In this document: in pieces, positions 50,726 to 59,539 of the stretch
Layout of the letters: the number at the start of each line of letters is the position of its first letter
Numbering within the stretch: position 1 is the first letter of the stretch
Assembly (NCBI GenBank): GCA_019187225.1
Contig: JABAQQ010000017.1
Coordinates: 151,669-215,668, forward strand
DNA: 64,000 nucleotides
Reading direction: 5' to 3'
Origin: Saprospiraceae bacterium
GTDB taxonomy: Bacteria; Bacteroidota; Bacteroidia; Chitinophagales; Saprospiraceae
Translations under genes and position numbers: made by a program
Notes under the pieces: model-generated
The model's input: the letters and a program-made list of their open reading frames with translations, nothing else
What the model was told of the DNA's origin: nothing
Database searches by the model: none

Positions 50726-52121
50726 GTGCCCGGATCATCACCTCCGCCTTCACCAGACATTCTTCGTATTCCTGTTCCGGCACGGAATCGAACACGATCG
50801 CGCCGCCTACCTGCGCCGAGACGTAGCCGTCGGCGGCGTTGTACAAAATGCTGCGGATCACAACGTTGAAATCGAAATCTCCGTTCGGATCAAAGTAGCC
50901 GACTGCGCCGGAGTAGAGGCCGCGGCGGGTATGTTCATACTGTTCGATCAACTCCATTGCCATCACCTTCGGCGCGCCGGTCATGCTGCCGGGAGGGAAG
51001 GCATCGCGGAGGGTGTTGAGGGAATTGGAGTCGTTCAGGTCATTGGGGTCATTTTTTAATATTCCGGTGACGGTAGAGATCATCTGATGTACCGTCTCGA
51101 AGGTGTAAATGCCGAACAATTCCTCTACCCGTACCGAGCCGGGAATACAATTGCGCGCCAGGTCGTTGCGCACCAGATCCACGATCATCACATTTTCGGC
51201 GCGGTCTTTTTCGCTGGCAGCGAGTTCCTGCCGGATTTTGTCATCTTCACCAGGGGAATTGCCGCGTTTTCTCGTCCCTTTTATCGGCTGAGAAATCACC
51301 TTTTGACCTTCTTTTTTTAAAAAACGCTCCGGGCTGGCAGAGAGTAAATAACGGTCGCGCCAACGCATAAAAGTCGAAAACGGCGCTTTGCCGATGGCAT
51401 TGAGTCTTTCAAAAACCGTCACCGGGTCGAGCCCGGCATTTTCGGCAAAAAACTCCTGGCACAGGTTCATCTCGTACAAATCGCCCCCGGCAATGTGCTG
51501 CCGGATCGCTTCGACTTTCTGTAAATAGTCTCCTTTGGCAATGCGCGGCCGGAGTTCCATTTTTTCATTTGGGCTTTTTGGTTCTTTAGAACCCGCGGGC
51601 TTTACTGCCTTTATTTCTTCAAAAATCTCTTCCGGAACCCGACCAACCGTCTGAATTTCAATTCGATCGTTTTTTATTCCTACTACCGTCTCCGGCTGAA
51701 AAAAACCTATATCCGGCAGCCCGATGCCGTCGAAATGCCGGGAAGCAAGCTGCTCCAACTCGTTTTTTAAGTCGTAGCCGAAAAAGCCGAACAGCCAATC
51801 GCCTTTTTTGTCATGCTGAAAGAACCTCAACCGTTCAAAGGCATGCCCCGTGTTCGTTTCCAAAACGGAAACCGCCCCGGCGGCAACGAGGCATTCCCAA
51901 CCCGGTAGCGCGGCATTCAGGCCGCCCCGGTCGAGGGCATTCATGCCCGAAACCTCTTCATATCCGGCCAAAAATGGCCGTGGCCGGGGCGGCGTAAACG
52001 CCGCGCTACCGACCCTGTTACTGTCTAAATAAATCGCCAGTTCATGCCCCACCGCCCAGTGGAGTAGTTGTTTTTTCCAAAAAGCGGGGTTGCCGAGCGG
52101 GAAAACAGCAGTTTGTCGCAT
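50712..52121 (-). CDS. pabB: Aminodeoxychorismate synthase component I with in-frame repeat insert
   Basis: 469 aa, chorismate-utilising enzyme. PIKGTRKRG has the Lys typical of PabB (anthranilate synthase has Ala here). ENVMIVDLVRNDLAR, DAFPPGSMTGAPK and SAQVGGAIVFDS complete the family signature. It should make 4-amino-4-deoxychorismate for folate. Residues ~37-74 (RPRPFLAGYEEVSGMNALDR and flanks) are encoded by a 107-bp multi-hairpin element inserted in frame between the strands LAIYLDSN and ECLVAAG, which are close together in ordinary PabB proteins. The rest of the protein appears intact. Confidence 0.9.
   Translation of the reverse strand: MRQTAVFPLGNPAFWKKQLLHWAVGHELAIYLDSNRVGSAAFTPPRPRPFLAGYEEVSGMNALDRGGLNAALPGWECLVAAGAVSVLETNTGHAFERLRFFQHDKKGDWLFGFFGYDLKNELEQLASRHFDGIGLPDIGFFQPETVVGIKNDRIEIQTVGRVPEEIFEEIKAVKPAGSKEPKSPNEKMELRPRIAKGDYLQKVEAIRQHIAGGDLYEMNLCQEFFAENAGLDPVTVFERLNAIGKAPFSTFMRWRDRYLLSASPERFLKKEGQKVISQPIKGTRKRGNSPGEDDKIRQELAASEKDRAENVMIVDLVRNDLARNCIPGSVRVEELFGIYTFETVHQMISTVTGILKNDPNDLNDSNSLNTLRDAFPPGSMTGAPKVMAMELIEQYEHTRRGLYSGAVGYFDPNGDFDFNVVIRSILYNAADGYVSAQVGGAIVFDSVPEQEYEECLVKAEVMIRALIPV
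51904..52010. repeat. Palindromic element inserted in frame in pabB
   Basis: Left arm 51904-51930 and right arm 51984-52010 are inverted copies, 21 of 27 positions matching, with GGTAGCGCGGC at both outer ends. Between them are two further small hairpins, GGGCATTCATGCCC (51935-51948) and GGCCAAAAATGGCC (51966-51979). The whole is open in the pabB frame. The design recalls Rickettsia palindromic elements, which also insert in coding frames. Confidence 0.85.
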
Positions 52122-52130
52122 CCATGTATA

Positions 52131-52178
52131 GCGGAAGTCCGTTCCGCCTGCGTTTATGTTTGCGGAACGGACTTCCGC
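52131..52178. repeat. 17-bp perfect palindrome between pabB and yigZ
   Basis: GCGGAAGTCCGTTCCGC at 52131-52147 pairs perfectly with 52162-52178 across a 14-bp loop. The right arm encodes the last residues of the YigZ protein (RKSVP) and the left arm lies 10 bp upstream of the pabB start codon. Confidence 0.9.
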
Positions 52179-52810
52179 AGTACCAGTCCCGCAGGCCAGT
52201 CCAGTTGAGCCGCTTCTTCCGGCGACACCTTCCAGATCAAAGCCTTCATTTTCAACAAAATATCTTCCGCTTCGCTTTGGCGGATGCCAATTTCCAGCAG
52301 GCCGCGATCGCCATATTCTTCTTTGAAAATGTCGAGGCCGATTTTTTTCACTGCGTTCATCACATCGGGCATCAGGGCGTAGTCGAAATCGAGCGCGAAG
52401 GTATCTTTCACGATCTTTTCCACGATGGTCGCGTTGCGCAGGGCTTCTGCAGTGGCCTCGCGGTAGGCGTTGATCAGTCCTGACGTGCCGAGCAGGGTGC
52501 CGCCGAAATAACGCACCACGACCACGACCACTTCCGTCAGACCGAAGGCATCAATTTGCCCCAGGATCGGCCGTCCGGCTGTGCCGCTGGGTTCGCCGTC
52601 GTCGTTGGCGCGGAAGCGGTTGCCGTCGGGGCCCAGCCGCCAGGCGAAGCAGTGGTGCCGCGCTTTGAAATGCTCCTTCCGCAGCGCCTCCACATGAGCC
52701 ATTGCCTCTTCCTCGCTGTGCACCGGCCATGCGTAGGCGATGAATTTGCTGCCCCGGTCTTTGAACTCGCCAGTAGCGGGGGCGGAGAGGGTGAGGTAGT
52801 GGTCGGTCAT
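52154..52810 (-). CDS. YigZ/IMPACT family protein
   Basis: 218 aa. Residues HFKARHHCFAWRLG and the motif NDDGEPSGTAGRPIL define the UPF0029/IMPACT N-terminal domain; the C-terminal part corresponds to the DUF1949-like domain. The family acts on or near ribosomes/tRNA in the cytoplasm, but its bacterial function is not established. The gene is enclosed by two long perfect palindromes (52131-52178 and 52824-52896), and its last five codons are inside the first. Confidence 0.88.
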   Translation of the reverse strand: MTDHYLTLSAPATGEFKDRGSKFIAYAWPVHSEEEAMAHVEALRKEHFKARHHCFAWRLGPDGNRFRANDDGEPSGTAGRPILGQIDAFGLTEVVVVVVRYFGGTLLGTSGLINAYREATAEALRNATIVEKIVKDTFALDFDYALMPDVMNAVKKIGLDIFKEEYGDRGLLEIGIRQSEAEDILLKMKALIWKVSPEEAAQLDWPAGLVLRKSVPQT

Positions 52811-52823
52811 CTTTTTATAGGGG

Positions 52824-52896
52824 AATGTATTTTCGGCGGGTCAGAGGGGGCGTTTTTCCGGGGAAAACGCCCCCTCTGACCCGCCGAAAATACATT
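52824..52896. repeat. 33-bp perfect palindrome upstream of yigZ
   Basis: The arms 52824-52856 and 52864-52896 are perfect complements around the 7-base loop TCCGGGG. The structure ends 13 bp upstream of the yigZ ATG. Very stable as RNA or cruciform; it contains CGGCGGGT and GGGGGCG blocks. Could block transcription into or out of the yigZ leader. Confidence 0.95.
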
Positions 52897-53025
52897 TACA
52901 ATTTCTGTTGAGTGCTGTAACTTCATAAGTTTACAGGTATCCGATGCACGGGCGGCAAAGGTAACATGAATGGTAAAAGGTTGACGTTTGGCTGAATACG
53001 GCGAGGAGGATAGTATCTCAAGTCA

Positions 53026-53059
53026 TTTGGTCTTTACCTCCACTTTTTCAATACATTTG
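53026..53059 (+). promoter_or_regulatory. Promoter of the TIR gene
   Basis: TTTG at 53026-53029, 22 bp, then TACATTTG at 53052-53059. This fits the Bacteroidota TTTG-N17-23-TAnnTTTG pattern well and is 26 bp before the ATG. Confidence 0.55.
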
Positions 53060-53085
53060 CTACCTCGCAACCAGCCGAACGAAAC

Positions 53086-53797
53086 ATGAGCGCGCCGCTG
53101 AAAATCTTTATCATTTACGCCAGGGAGGACGAATCTTTCAAAAACAGCCTGCTGACGGCCTTTATTCCTCTGCACCGGGCGGGGAAAGTTGAAGTTTTCC
53201 ACGACGCTCTAATCAAACCCGGCGACCGTTGGGAGGATGTCATTTTGGAAAACCTGCGCACGGCGCATATCATCCTACCCTTGGTGAGCAACGATTTTTT
53301 CGCCTCAGAATTTATCCATGAAGTGGAATTCAAAAAAGCCGTGGACCGCTACAATAAGGGCGAAACGACCATTATTCCTATCATTTTAATCAAGCCATTA
53401 TGCTTGACCCGAAACTAGCCTCTGCCTATTACCACAGAGGCGTTGCGAATGAAAAATTAGGTTATTATTCAGAGGCCGGATGGGATTACAAAAAAACTCT
53501 TAGCATTGATCCGAATAATGAAGATGCCAATTATTTTTGTCATCAAATCACCCACAACATGAACGCCATGCTCGAACATCGCAAAGGCAGCATCGTCGCA
53601 TACCTCGCCGAAACGCAAGACGAGGCGGTCATCCTTCAAGTCGAAAACCTGCTAAAACCCGCAATGGACATCTGGGACGAATTGACTGAGAGTCAAAAGG
53701 TAGCGATTCGCTTGGGGTACGGCAGTTGAAGAAAAACAAAAAGGCTGATTATCAAGAGTTTATTATCAACTACGGCCAAGCACGTAGCCAACCCTGA
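53086..53797 (+). pseudogene. Decayed TIR / TPR / antitoxin-like gene
   Basis: The frame 53086-53418 encodes a TIR-domain start (IFIIYAREDESFKNSLLTAF, HIILPLVSNDFFASEFI) and stops soon after IIPIIL. In another frame, from about 53388, a TPR unit follows (QAIMLDPKLASAYYHRGVA, LSIDPNNEDAN), then a segment like small Bacteroidota type II antitoxins (YLAETQDEAVILQVENLL, IWDELTESQKVAIRLG). A second shift at the G-run near 53713-53716 puts the natural end (QLKKNKKADYQEF) in a third frame, closing at 53797. TIR proteins with TPR tails are mostly NADase immune effectors or signalling proteins. The middle is deleted, so this is most likely a pseudogene with an intact promoter. The C-terminal part could be translated alone from 53559. 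Confidence 0.7.
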
Positions 53798-53848
53798 AAC
53801 CTTATAACCCTGGAACCCTCCAACCCCTCAAAACCAGAAACCTTTAAC
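53787..53848. repeat. AACCCT-type short repeats
   Basis: About seven imperfect AACCCTNN units in one orientation between the pseudogene and the DUF2851 gene. No inverted partner arm is present. Confidence 0.65.
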
Positions 53849-53864
53849 ACACGCTTCATCCCCC

Positions 53865-55133
53865 ATGCGCGAATCCTTCCTCCACTTCCTGTGGCGCTGG
53901 CGGCGCTTCGACGCGCAAACGCTTCGCACCACCGACGGCCAATCCCTCGAAATCCTGCATCCCGGTGAATGGAACGGTCACGCCGGCCCCGATTTTTTCA
54001 ACGCCCGCGTCCGCATCGGCGACACCATTTGGGCGGGCAACGTGGAGATGCACCTCCGCGCTTCCGAATGGATGCTGCACCGGCACTCCACCGACGCGGC
54101 CTACAACAACGTGGTGCTGCACGTCGTGCTGGAAGAAGACCAGCCGGTCGCACGCGCTTCGGGCGAGCGGATACCCTGCTTAGAACTGAAGGGCCGTATT
54201 CCGCCGAAGATACTGGAAAATTACCAGCGCCTCGAACACGAGCGCGCCTGGATACCCTGCCGGCAATTCTTTAAAGACATCCCCGGCATTGTCCGGCTCA
54301 ACTGGCTCGACCGGCTGCTGGTGGAGCGGTTGGAACAAAAAACTGCCGCTGTCGCCGAGATACTCGCCGCGACGGGAAACCACTGGGAAGAAGCATTTTA
54401 CCGCCTGCTGGCGCGCAATTTCGGCCTGAAAGTCAACGCCGAACCCTTCGAGACGCTGGCGCGATCGCTGCCTTTGCTGATACTGGCGAAGCACAAAAAC
54501 GACGTGAAGCAGACAGAAGCGCTCCTCTTCGGGCAGGCCGGCATGTTGGACGGAGCTTTCAAAGACGAATGGCCGAAAGCATTGGCGCAGGAATACAGGT
54601 TTTTGAAACACAAGTATGACCTCATGCCAATGGCATTCTCGCAGTGGAAGTTTCTGCGGTTGCGACCCGCCAATTTTCCCACTGTCCGGTTGGCCCAATT
54701 CGTCGCTTTGGTGCATCAATCGGCGCATTTGTTTTCCAAAATACTGGAGGCAAAAAACCTGCGCGAACTCGAAAACCTGTTCGATGTACAACCGGGCGAA
54801 TACTGGCTCACCCATTTTCAGTTCGACAAACCTTCGGTGCGGCGACCGAAAAATACCGGTCGCGACTTCGTACATCTTTTGATCATCAATACCATCGCGC
54901 CGTTTCTTTTTCATTACGGAAAAATGCGGGAGCTGGAGGCGTTTCAAAAACGCGCTTTGTCGTTGCTCGAAGAACTGCCACCCGAAGCAAACGCCATCGT
55001 AGACGGCTGGGCTGAACTGGGCGTACAGGCCCGCCATGCTTATCAAACACAGGCCTTGATTCACCTGAAAACGCGGTACTGCGATGCGAAACGATGCCTG
55101 GAATGCGCAATGGGAAATGCAATTCTCAAATAA
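53865..55133 (+). CDS. DUF2851 family protein
   Basis: 422 aa. The conserved opening FLHFLWRWRRFD, LHPGEWNGHAGPDFFNARV, GNVEMHLRASEW and YNNVVLHVV is diagnostic for DUF2851, a Bacteroidota-specific family. The His/Asp/Glu-rich front part suggests a metal- or nucleic-acid-binding domain related to nucleases, but the function is unknown. The C-terminus contains four Cys in a short span (RYCDAKRCLECAMG), possibly a metal site. Cytoplasmic; full length. Confidence 0.92.
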   Translation: MRESFLHFLWRWRRFDAQTLRTTDGQSLEILHPGEWNGHAGPDFFNARVRIGDTIWAGNVEMHLRASEWMLHRHSTDAAYNNVVLHVVLEEDQPVARASGERIPCLELKGRIPPKILENYQRLEHERAWIPCRQFFKDIPGIVRLNWLDRLLVERLEQKTAAVAEILAATGNHWEEAFYRLLARNFGLKVNAEPFETLARSLPLLILAKHKNDVKQTEALLFGQAGMLDGAFKDEWPKALAQEYRFLKHKYDLMPMAFSQWKFLRLRPANFPTVRLAQFVALVHQSAHLFSKILEAKNLRELENLFDVQPGEYWLTHFQFDKPSVRRPKNTGRDFVHLLIINTIAPFLFHYGKMRELEAFQKRALSLLEELPPEANAIVDGWAELGVQARHAYQTQALIHLKTRYCDAKRCLECAMGNAILK

Positions 55134-55167
55134 CCCCTACCGGTTCGTTTAAAATCAGCAGAGGCTT

Positions 55168-55179
55168 TGACATAAGTCA
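55168..55179. promoter_or_regulatory. TGAC-N4-GTCA dyad upstream of the UspA gene
   Basis: TGACATAAGTCA is a perfect TGAC/GTCA dyad 62 bp upstream of the universal stress gene, followed by CACCTTTG (55202-55209) as a weak -7 element. The symmetry resembles Crp/Fnr-family sites; the regulator is not known. Confidence 0.35.
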
Positions 55180-55240
55180 TCGCCGCGCAATTGCATTGCC
55201 TCCACCTTTGCACTGAACAAATTCAACATCAGTGCAAGCC

Positions 55241-56101
55241 ATGAAAAAAATATTAGTTCCCATTGATTTTTCCCAGAATTCTAAAAATGCGCTGCGATTT
55301 GCCGCTGAGATCGCGGTAAAAAACAGCGCTTCATTGGAGTTGCTCCATGCCAATGTGGCGGCCATTTATTCGGTGCCGCTTTCAGAATACGCTTCAGCAA
55401 CGGTATATGCGGAGGATCGGAATTATGACGAGTCCGCGAGCCGCCTGCTGGAGAGGACAAAACATGAATTATTTGAAAACCCGGCTTTTGCAAAACTGAA
55501 GGTGGATACGCGGGTAGAAGAGGGCTATTTGCATTCCTGTATCCGCAACGTGGCTCAGGAAGACGAAGTGGATCTGGTGGTAATGGGTACGAAAGGCGCA
55601 GCAGGTGTCAATGAATTTCTCGTGGGTTCCAATACTGAAAAAGTCATCCGCACGGCTCCTTGCCCAGTGCTGGCAGTGCCGGAAAATACCGAAAAATTCA
55701 CCATTAAAACCGTATTGCTGCCGTCCACGCTGAAAGACGATCAGAAAGGCATTTTCAACTATCTGGCCGAATGGCAAAAAGTATTCGGCTTCAATGTCAA
55801 GGTTTTATATCTCAACAATCCGTCCGGTTTCCCGACCGACGGTTCGGCGGAAGCAGCAAAGAACCGCCTGGCAGAAGCAGCAGGGCTGACAAAATTGGAA
55901 GTGATCATGGCCATGGGTTCATTCTTTGAGGATTCGACGATCCTTTCCGTGGCAGATCAATACGACGTGGATATGATCGCGATGGCTACGCATCAGCGCC
56001 ATGGATTGTCCCACGTATTTTTCGGGAGTATAACGGAAGATACGGTCAATCATTCCAACATACCGGTACTGGCGGTTCCGATAGCGTGGAAAAAAAGTTA
56101 A
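55241..56101 (+). CDS. Tandem universal stress protein
   Basis: 286 aa from ATG 55241 (MKKILVPIDFSQNSKNALRF). Two UspA domains: the first ends with the nucleotide motif VMGTKGAAGVNEFLVGSNTEKV (as G-2-G-9-G type spacing) and VLAVPENTEK. The second ends AMATHQRHGLSHVFFGSITE with PVLAVPIAW. Cytoplasmic, likely ATP-binding, induced in stress or anaerobiosis. Followed by a strong terminator. Confidence 0.92.
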   Translation: MKKILVPIDFSQNSKNALRFAAEIAVKNSASLELLHANVAAIYSVPLSEYASATVYAEDRNYDESASRLLERTKHELFENPAFAKLKVDTRVEEGYLHSCIRNVAQEDEVDLVVMGTKGAAGVNEFLVGSNTEKVIRTAPCPVLAVPENTEKFTIKTVLLPSTLKDDQKGIFNYLAEWQKVFGFNVKVLYLNNPSGFPTDGSAEAAKNRLAEAAGLTKLEVIMAMGSFFEDSTILSVADQYDVDMIAMATHQRHGLSHVFFGSITEDTVNHSNIPVLAVPIAWKKS

Positions 56102-56156
56102 TCTCATGAAAAGACGGGAGAAGAGGTGGTAGATTGTTTCATATCAAACAGGCATT

Positions 56157-56195
56157 CCGGTTGTCCATCCTCCTTGGGGCAACCGGTTTTTTTTT
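56157..56195 (+). terminator. Intrinsic terminator of the UspA gene
   Basis: CCGGTTGTCC (56157-56166) pairs with GGGCAACCGG (56177-56186), with one T-G pair. Nine T residues follow (56187-56195). Confidence 0.9.
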
Positions 56196-56205
56196 GAAGA
56201 AGTAG

Positions 56206-57372
56206 TCACAATCCGTCCAGAATTACGCCGCAGGCCCACCTGATATCTTCTTCCGAAATAATGAGCGGCGGCGCGATACGCAAGCTCCGGTCGTTGAACA
56301 AAAACCAGTCGGTAATAACGCCGCAGGAGATACAATGTTGAATGACCTGCTGCACCTTCCCTGCATCGCCCAGGTCCACCGCCAACCACAGCCCTGCACT
56401 TCGCACCTCGCGAATAGCCGGATGCACCAGGAGTTCCCGGAAAAGGGCCTCTTTCGCAGGTACCTGCGCCAGCAAATCTCCCTCCAGCAATATTTCCAGC
56501 GTTGCCAATCCCGCGGCCGCGCATACCGGATGCCCACCGAAAGTGGTAATATGACCCAGCACTGGGTCATGCGCCAGCGTTTGCATCACTTCGCGTCGGG
56601 CGATAAATGCGCCGAGCGGCATACCACCGCCGAAGCCTTTGGCGAGCAGCAGTATATCGGGTACAATGGCGTATTTTTCAAATGCAAAAAGGCTACCCGT
56701 CCGTCCCATGCCCGCCTGAATTTCATCCAGGATCAGCAAAGTGCCCGTCTCGTCGCAGCGGCAGCGCAAAGCCTGGAGCCAGCCGGGGTTAGGCCGAATG
56801 AGGCCCGCCTCTCCCTGCACCGTTTCGACAATGACGGCTGCGGTGTGGCGGCCAACCCTATCAAAATCCGCTTCGCGATTGAAGTCAATAAACCGGATGC
56901 CGGGCAGTAAAGGCTGAAAAGCAAGGGTGAAATCGGTCGGCCACATCAGGCTGGCGGCGCCTTGCGTGCTGCCGTGGTAAGCATATCGGCAAGCGACGAT
57001 ATCAGGCCGTCCCGTATAGCGTTTAGCTAATTTCATCGCGCCTTCAGTAGCCTCTGTTCCGGAATTGACGAAGTACACCGAATCGAGACCGGGCAGGTTC
57101 TCCGCAAGCAGACGGGCGAGTTTTACCTGCGGCGACAACACGAACTCCCCGTACACGAGGGTATGCCAATACGAATCAAGTTGCTGCTGCACAGCCGCCT
57201 GTACGCGAGGATGGCGATGACCCAGCACACTCGGACCGATTCCGGCGATCAAATCTAAGTATTTTTTCCCGACGTTGTCAAAAAGCCAGCAGCCTTCGCC
57301 GCGCTCGATCTCGAGACCCAGCGGCGCGGGCGAGGTTTGGGCGATGTGGCGGAGGAAGAGTTGGCGCAGCAT
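56206..57372 (-). CDS. Class III pyridoxal-phosphate aminotransferase
   Basis: 388 aa, fold type I. LIAGIGPSVLGHRHPRV, NSGTEATEGAMKLA, the Asp in LLILDEIQAGMGRTG and the PLP-binding Lys in LLLAKGFGGGMPLGA are all visible. It resembles acetylornithine/ornithine and 4-aminobutyrate aminotransferases. The absence of other arginine genes leaves the substrate open. Cytoplasmic; complete length. Confidence 0.9.
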   Translation of the reverse strand: MLRQLFLRHIAQTSPAPLGLEIERGEGCWLFDNVGKKYLDLIAGIGPSVLGHRHPRVQAAVQQQLDSYWHTLVYGEFVLSPQVKLARLLAENLPGLDSVYFVNSGTEATEGAMKLAKRYTGRPDIVACRYAYHGSTQGAASLMWPTDFTLAFQPLLPGIRFIDFNREADFDRVGRHTAAVIVETVQGEAGLIRPNPGWLQALRCRCDETGTLLILDEIQAGMGRTGSLFAFEKYAIVPDILLLAKGFGGGMPLGAFIARREVMQTLAHDPVLGHITTFGGHPVCAAAGLATLEILLEGDLLAQVPAKEALFRELLVHPAIREVRSAGLWLAVDLGDAGKVQQVIQHCISCGVITDWFLFNDRSLRIAPPLIISEEDIRWACGVILDGL

Positions 57373-57490
57373 AATCTTTAGGAGACTTTAAATTCTATAC
57401 CATTGAAGATCAGGATAATCAATCATGACAATCTCGCTAATCGTGAGAATCCGGGTATAACGTTGAAACCCTGCAACCCCGCAAGCAAAT

Positions 57491-58789
57491 TTACATCAAC
57501 ATGCCGGCAATCGTCGCTGTCATAAAACATGCTGCCGAGCCGCCGATGAGCGCCCAATAGCCGAGTTCAGTGAGCGTTCTGCGCTGGCTGGGGGCAAGCG
57601 TACCGATACCACCGATTTGAATGCCGATGGATGCAAAGTTGGAAAAACCGCAAAGGGCATACAAAGCGATGATGACAGATTTAGGGTCAAGCTGCATCAC
57701 CCCCTGGATTTTACCCAGTTCGCCGTATGCCACGAATTCATTGATCATCGTTTTCATACCCAACAATTGGCCAATCGCGGTGCAATCCTGCCAGGGAGTC
57801 CCGAGCAACCATGCCAGTGGAGCAAATACCTGACCAAGCAGATAGGTAAAAGTCAGGCCCTCGAAGCGTCCGTCGGTGGCTGCCTTGATCTGAGCGTTGA
57901 GTCCCGTCCACTCCCCGATACTATACTGTAAAATCCAGTTGAGCATATATACCAGCGCGGTGAAAACGATGAGCATGGCGCCCACATTGACAGCGAGCTT
58001 GAGGCCATCGGATGTGCCGGTAGCAATGGCATCGAGCAAATTATCCCCCACATGTGTGTCGGCCTGCTGGAGTTTTTCGATATCTTGTTTTTCCGTCTCC
58101 GGCAATAACATTTTGGAACAGACAATGGCCGCAGGAGCGGACATAATGGACGCAGCCAACAGGTGCCGGGCAAAATAAAGTTGTTGTTGCGGATCATCCC
58201 CTCCAAGAAAACCGACGTAAGCTGCAAAGACCCCTCCGGCAATGGTCGCCATGCCGCCAGTCATCAGGCAGAGCACTTCGGAGCGGGACATATTGGCGAG
58301 ATAAGGCCTGATAATAAGAGGCGCCTCCGTCTGTCCTATAAACACATTGGCAGCAGAGGCAAGACTTTCAGGACCGCTCAGACCCATGCTGCGCGTAAGC
58401 ACCCACGCAATGCCATACACGACCTTTTGCAAAATACCGAAATAGAACAATACCGCCGACAAAGCAGAATAAAACATCACCGTCGGTAGTACCCGAAAAG
58501 CGAAAATGTAGCCGAATCCTTTTTGGCCCGTGGCCAAATCACCGAAAAGAAACTGCGCGCCGTTTTCAGACCACGCAATAACGAAGGTGAATAACTTGGC
58601 AACCTGATCGAAGCCCCAACTCACACCCGGCACTTTGAGTACCAGAAGAGCGAAAACGAATTGGAGCGCTATGCCTGAACCCACGAGCCGCCAGTTGATG
58701 GCGCGGCGGTTGCGACTGAACAAGTAACAAACGCTGATAAGAAATGCCATGCCCAGCAGTCCGCGCAATACATTGTGAAAAATATCCAT
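57491..58789 (-). CDS. Concentrative nucleoside transporter (NupC/CNT family)
   Basis: 432 aa inner-membrane protein with about ten hydrophobic helices. Family blocks include FGFIFAFRVLP-type GYIFAFRVLPTVMFYSAL, SANVFIGQTEAPLI-type AANVFIGQTEAPLII, MTGGMATIAGGVFAAYV and LLGMKTMINEFVAY. It imports nucleosides by H+ or Na+ symport. The divergent neighbour is uridine kinase, so the pair forms a pyrimidine nucleoside uptake and salvage unit. Confidence 0.92.
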   Translation of the reverse strand: MDIFHNVLRGLLGMAFLISVCYLFSRNRRAINWRLVGSGIALQFVFALLVLKVPGVSWGFDQVAKLFTFVIAWSENGAQFLFGDLATGQKGFGYIFAFRVLPTVMFYSALSAVLFYFGILQKVVYGIAWVLTRSMGLSGPESLASAANVFIGQTEAPLIIRPYLANMSRSEVLCLMTGGMATIAGGVFAAYVGFLGGDDPQQQLYFARHLLAASIMSAPAAIVCSKMLLPETEKQDIEKLQQADTHVGDNLLDAIATGTSDGLKLAVNVGAMLIVFTALVYMLNWILQYSIGEWTGLNAQIKAATDGRFEGLTFTYLLGQVFAPLAWLLGTPWQDCTAIGQLLGMKTMINEFVAYGELGKIQGVMQLDPKSVIIALYALCGFSNFASIGIQIGGIGTLAPSQRRTLTELGYWALIGGSAACFMTATIAGMLM

Positions 58790-58898
58790 GCAGTTGAAAA
58801 GCAGGTTTTTGAACGATTGGTTTGAATTCGCCGAAATGTACGCTTACAGTTCGGTTTGCAAAAATTTCGGGCACGAAAGCCTAATTTCGCCGCCGAAT

Positions 58899-59525
58899 AT
58901 GAAACCATACATCATCGGCATCAGCGGCGGCTCGGGCAGTGGAAAAACGAGTTTTATCCGCCGCCTGCGGGCTTCTTTTTCGGAAGACGAACTCTGTATC
59001 CTTTCGCAGGACGACTATTACCTGCCGCGCGAGCAACAGCACCGCGACCACAACGACGAGTTGAATTTCGACTTGCCCAAATCATTCGATAAAAAGAGAT
59101 TCCGGAAAGATATCGAACAACTCATGGCCGGCGAGGCGGTCACGATACGGGAATATACGTTCAACAACCCGAATGCGCAACCCCGGACGCTGACATTCCG
59201 CCCCGCGCCCATTCTGGTCATCGAAGGGTTGTTCGTTTTTCATTTTAAAAAAATCGCGCCGATGCTCGATCTGAAAGTGTTTATCAACGCGAAAGAAAAC
59301 CTCAAAATCATCCGCCGCATCATGCGCGACCAGGTGGAACGCGGCTATCCGCTCGACGACGTGTTGTACAAATACCAGCACCACGTGCTGCCCTCGTTCG
59401 AGCGCTTCATCCAACCCTACAAAGAAGAAGCGGACATAGTGGTGAATAACAACCGCGATTTCGAGCGCGGGCTCGAAGTGCTGACAGGTTTTTTGAAATC
59501 AAAACTGAAAGACGTAGTTTTGTAG
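58899..59525 (+). CDS. udk: Uridine kinase
   Basis: 208 aa from ATG 58899 (MKPYIIGISGGSGSGKTSF). P-loop GGSGSGKT, LSQDDYYLPREQQ with the conserved Asp-Tyr pair, NFDLPKSFDKKRF and VIEGLFVFH are typical of the uridine kinase family. It phosphorylates uridine/cytidine with ATP or GTP. Divergent from the CNT transporter gene, with 109 bp between starts. Confidence 0.92.
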   Translation: MKPYIIGISGGSGSGKTSFIRRLRASFSEDELCILSQDDYYLPREQQHRDHNDELNFDLPKSFDKKRFRKDIEQLMAGEAVTIREYTFNNPNAQPRTLTFRPAPILVIEGLFVFHFKKIAPMLDLKVFINAKENLKIIRRIMRDQVERGYPLDDVLYKYQHHVLPSFERFIQPYKEEADIVVNNNRDFERGLEVLTGFLKSKLKDVVL

Positions 59526-59539
59526 CAAAATCGGTTATA

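Noticed and set aside
53559..53797. Complete type II toxin-antitoxin pair
   Set aside because: Only an antitoxin-like segment is visible, interrupted by a frameshift, and no toxin gene follows.
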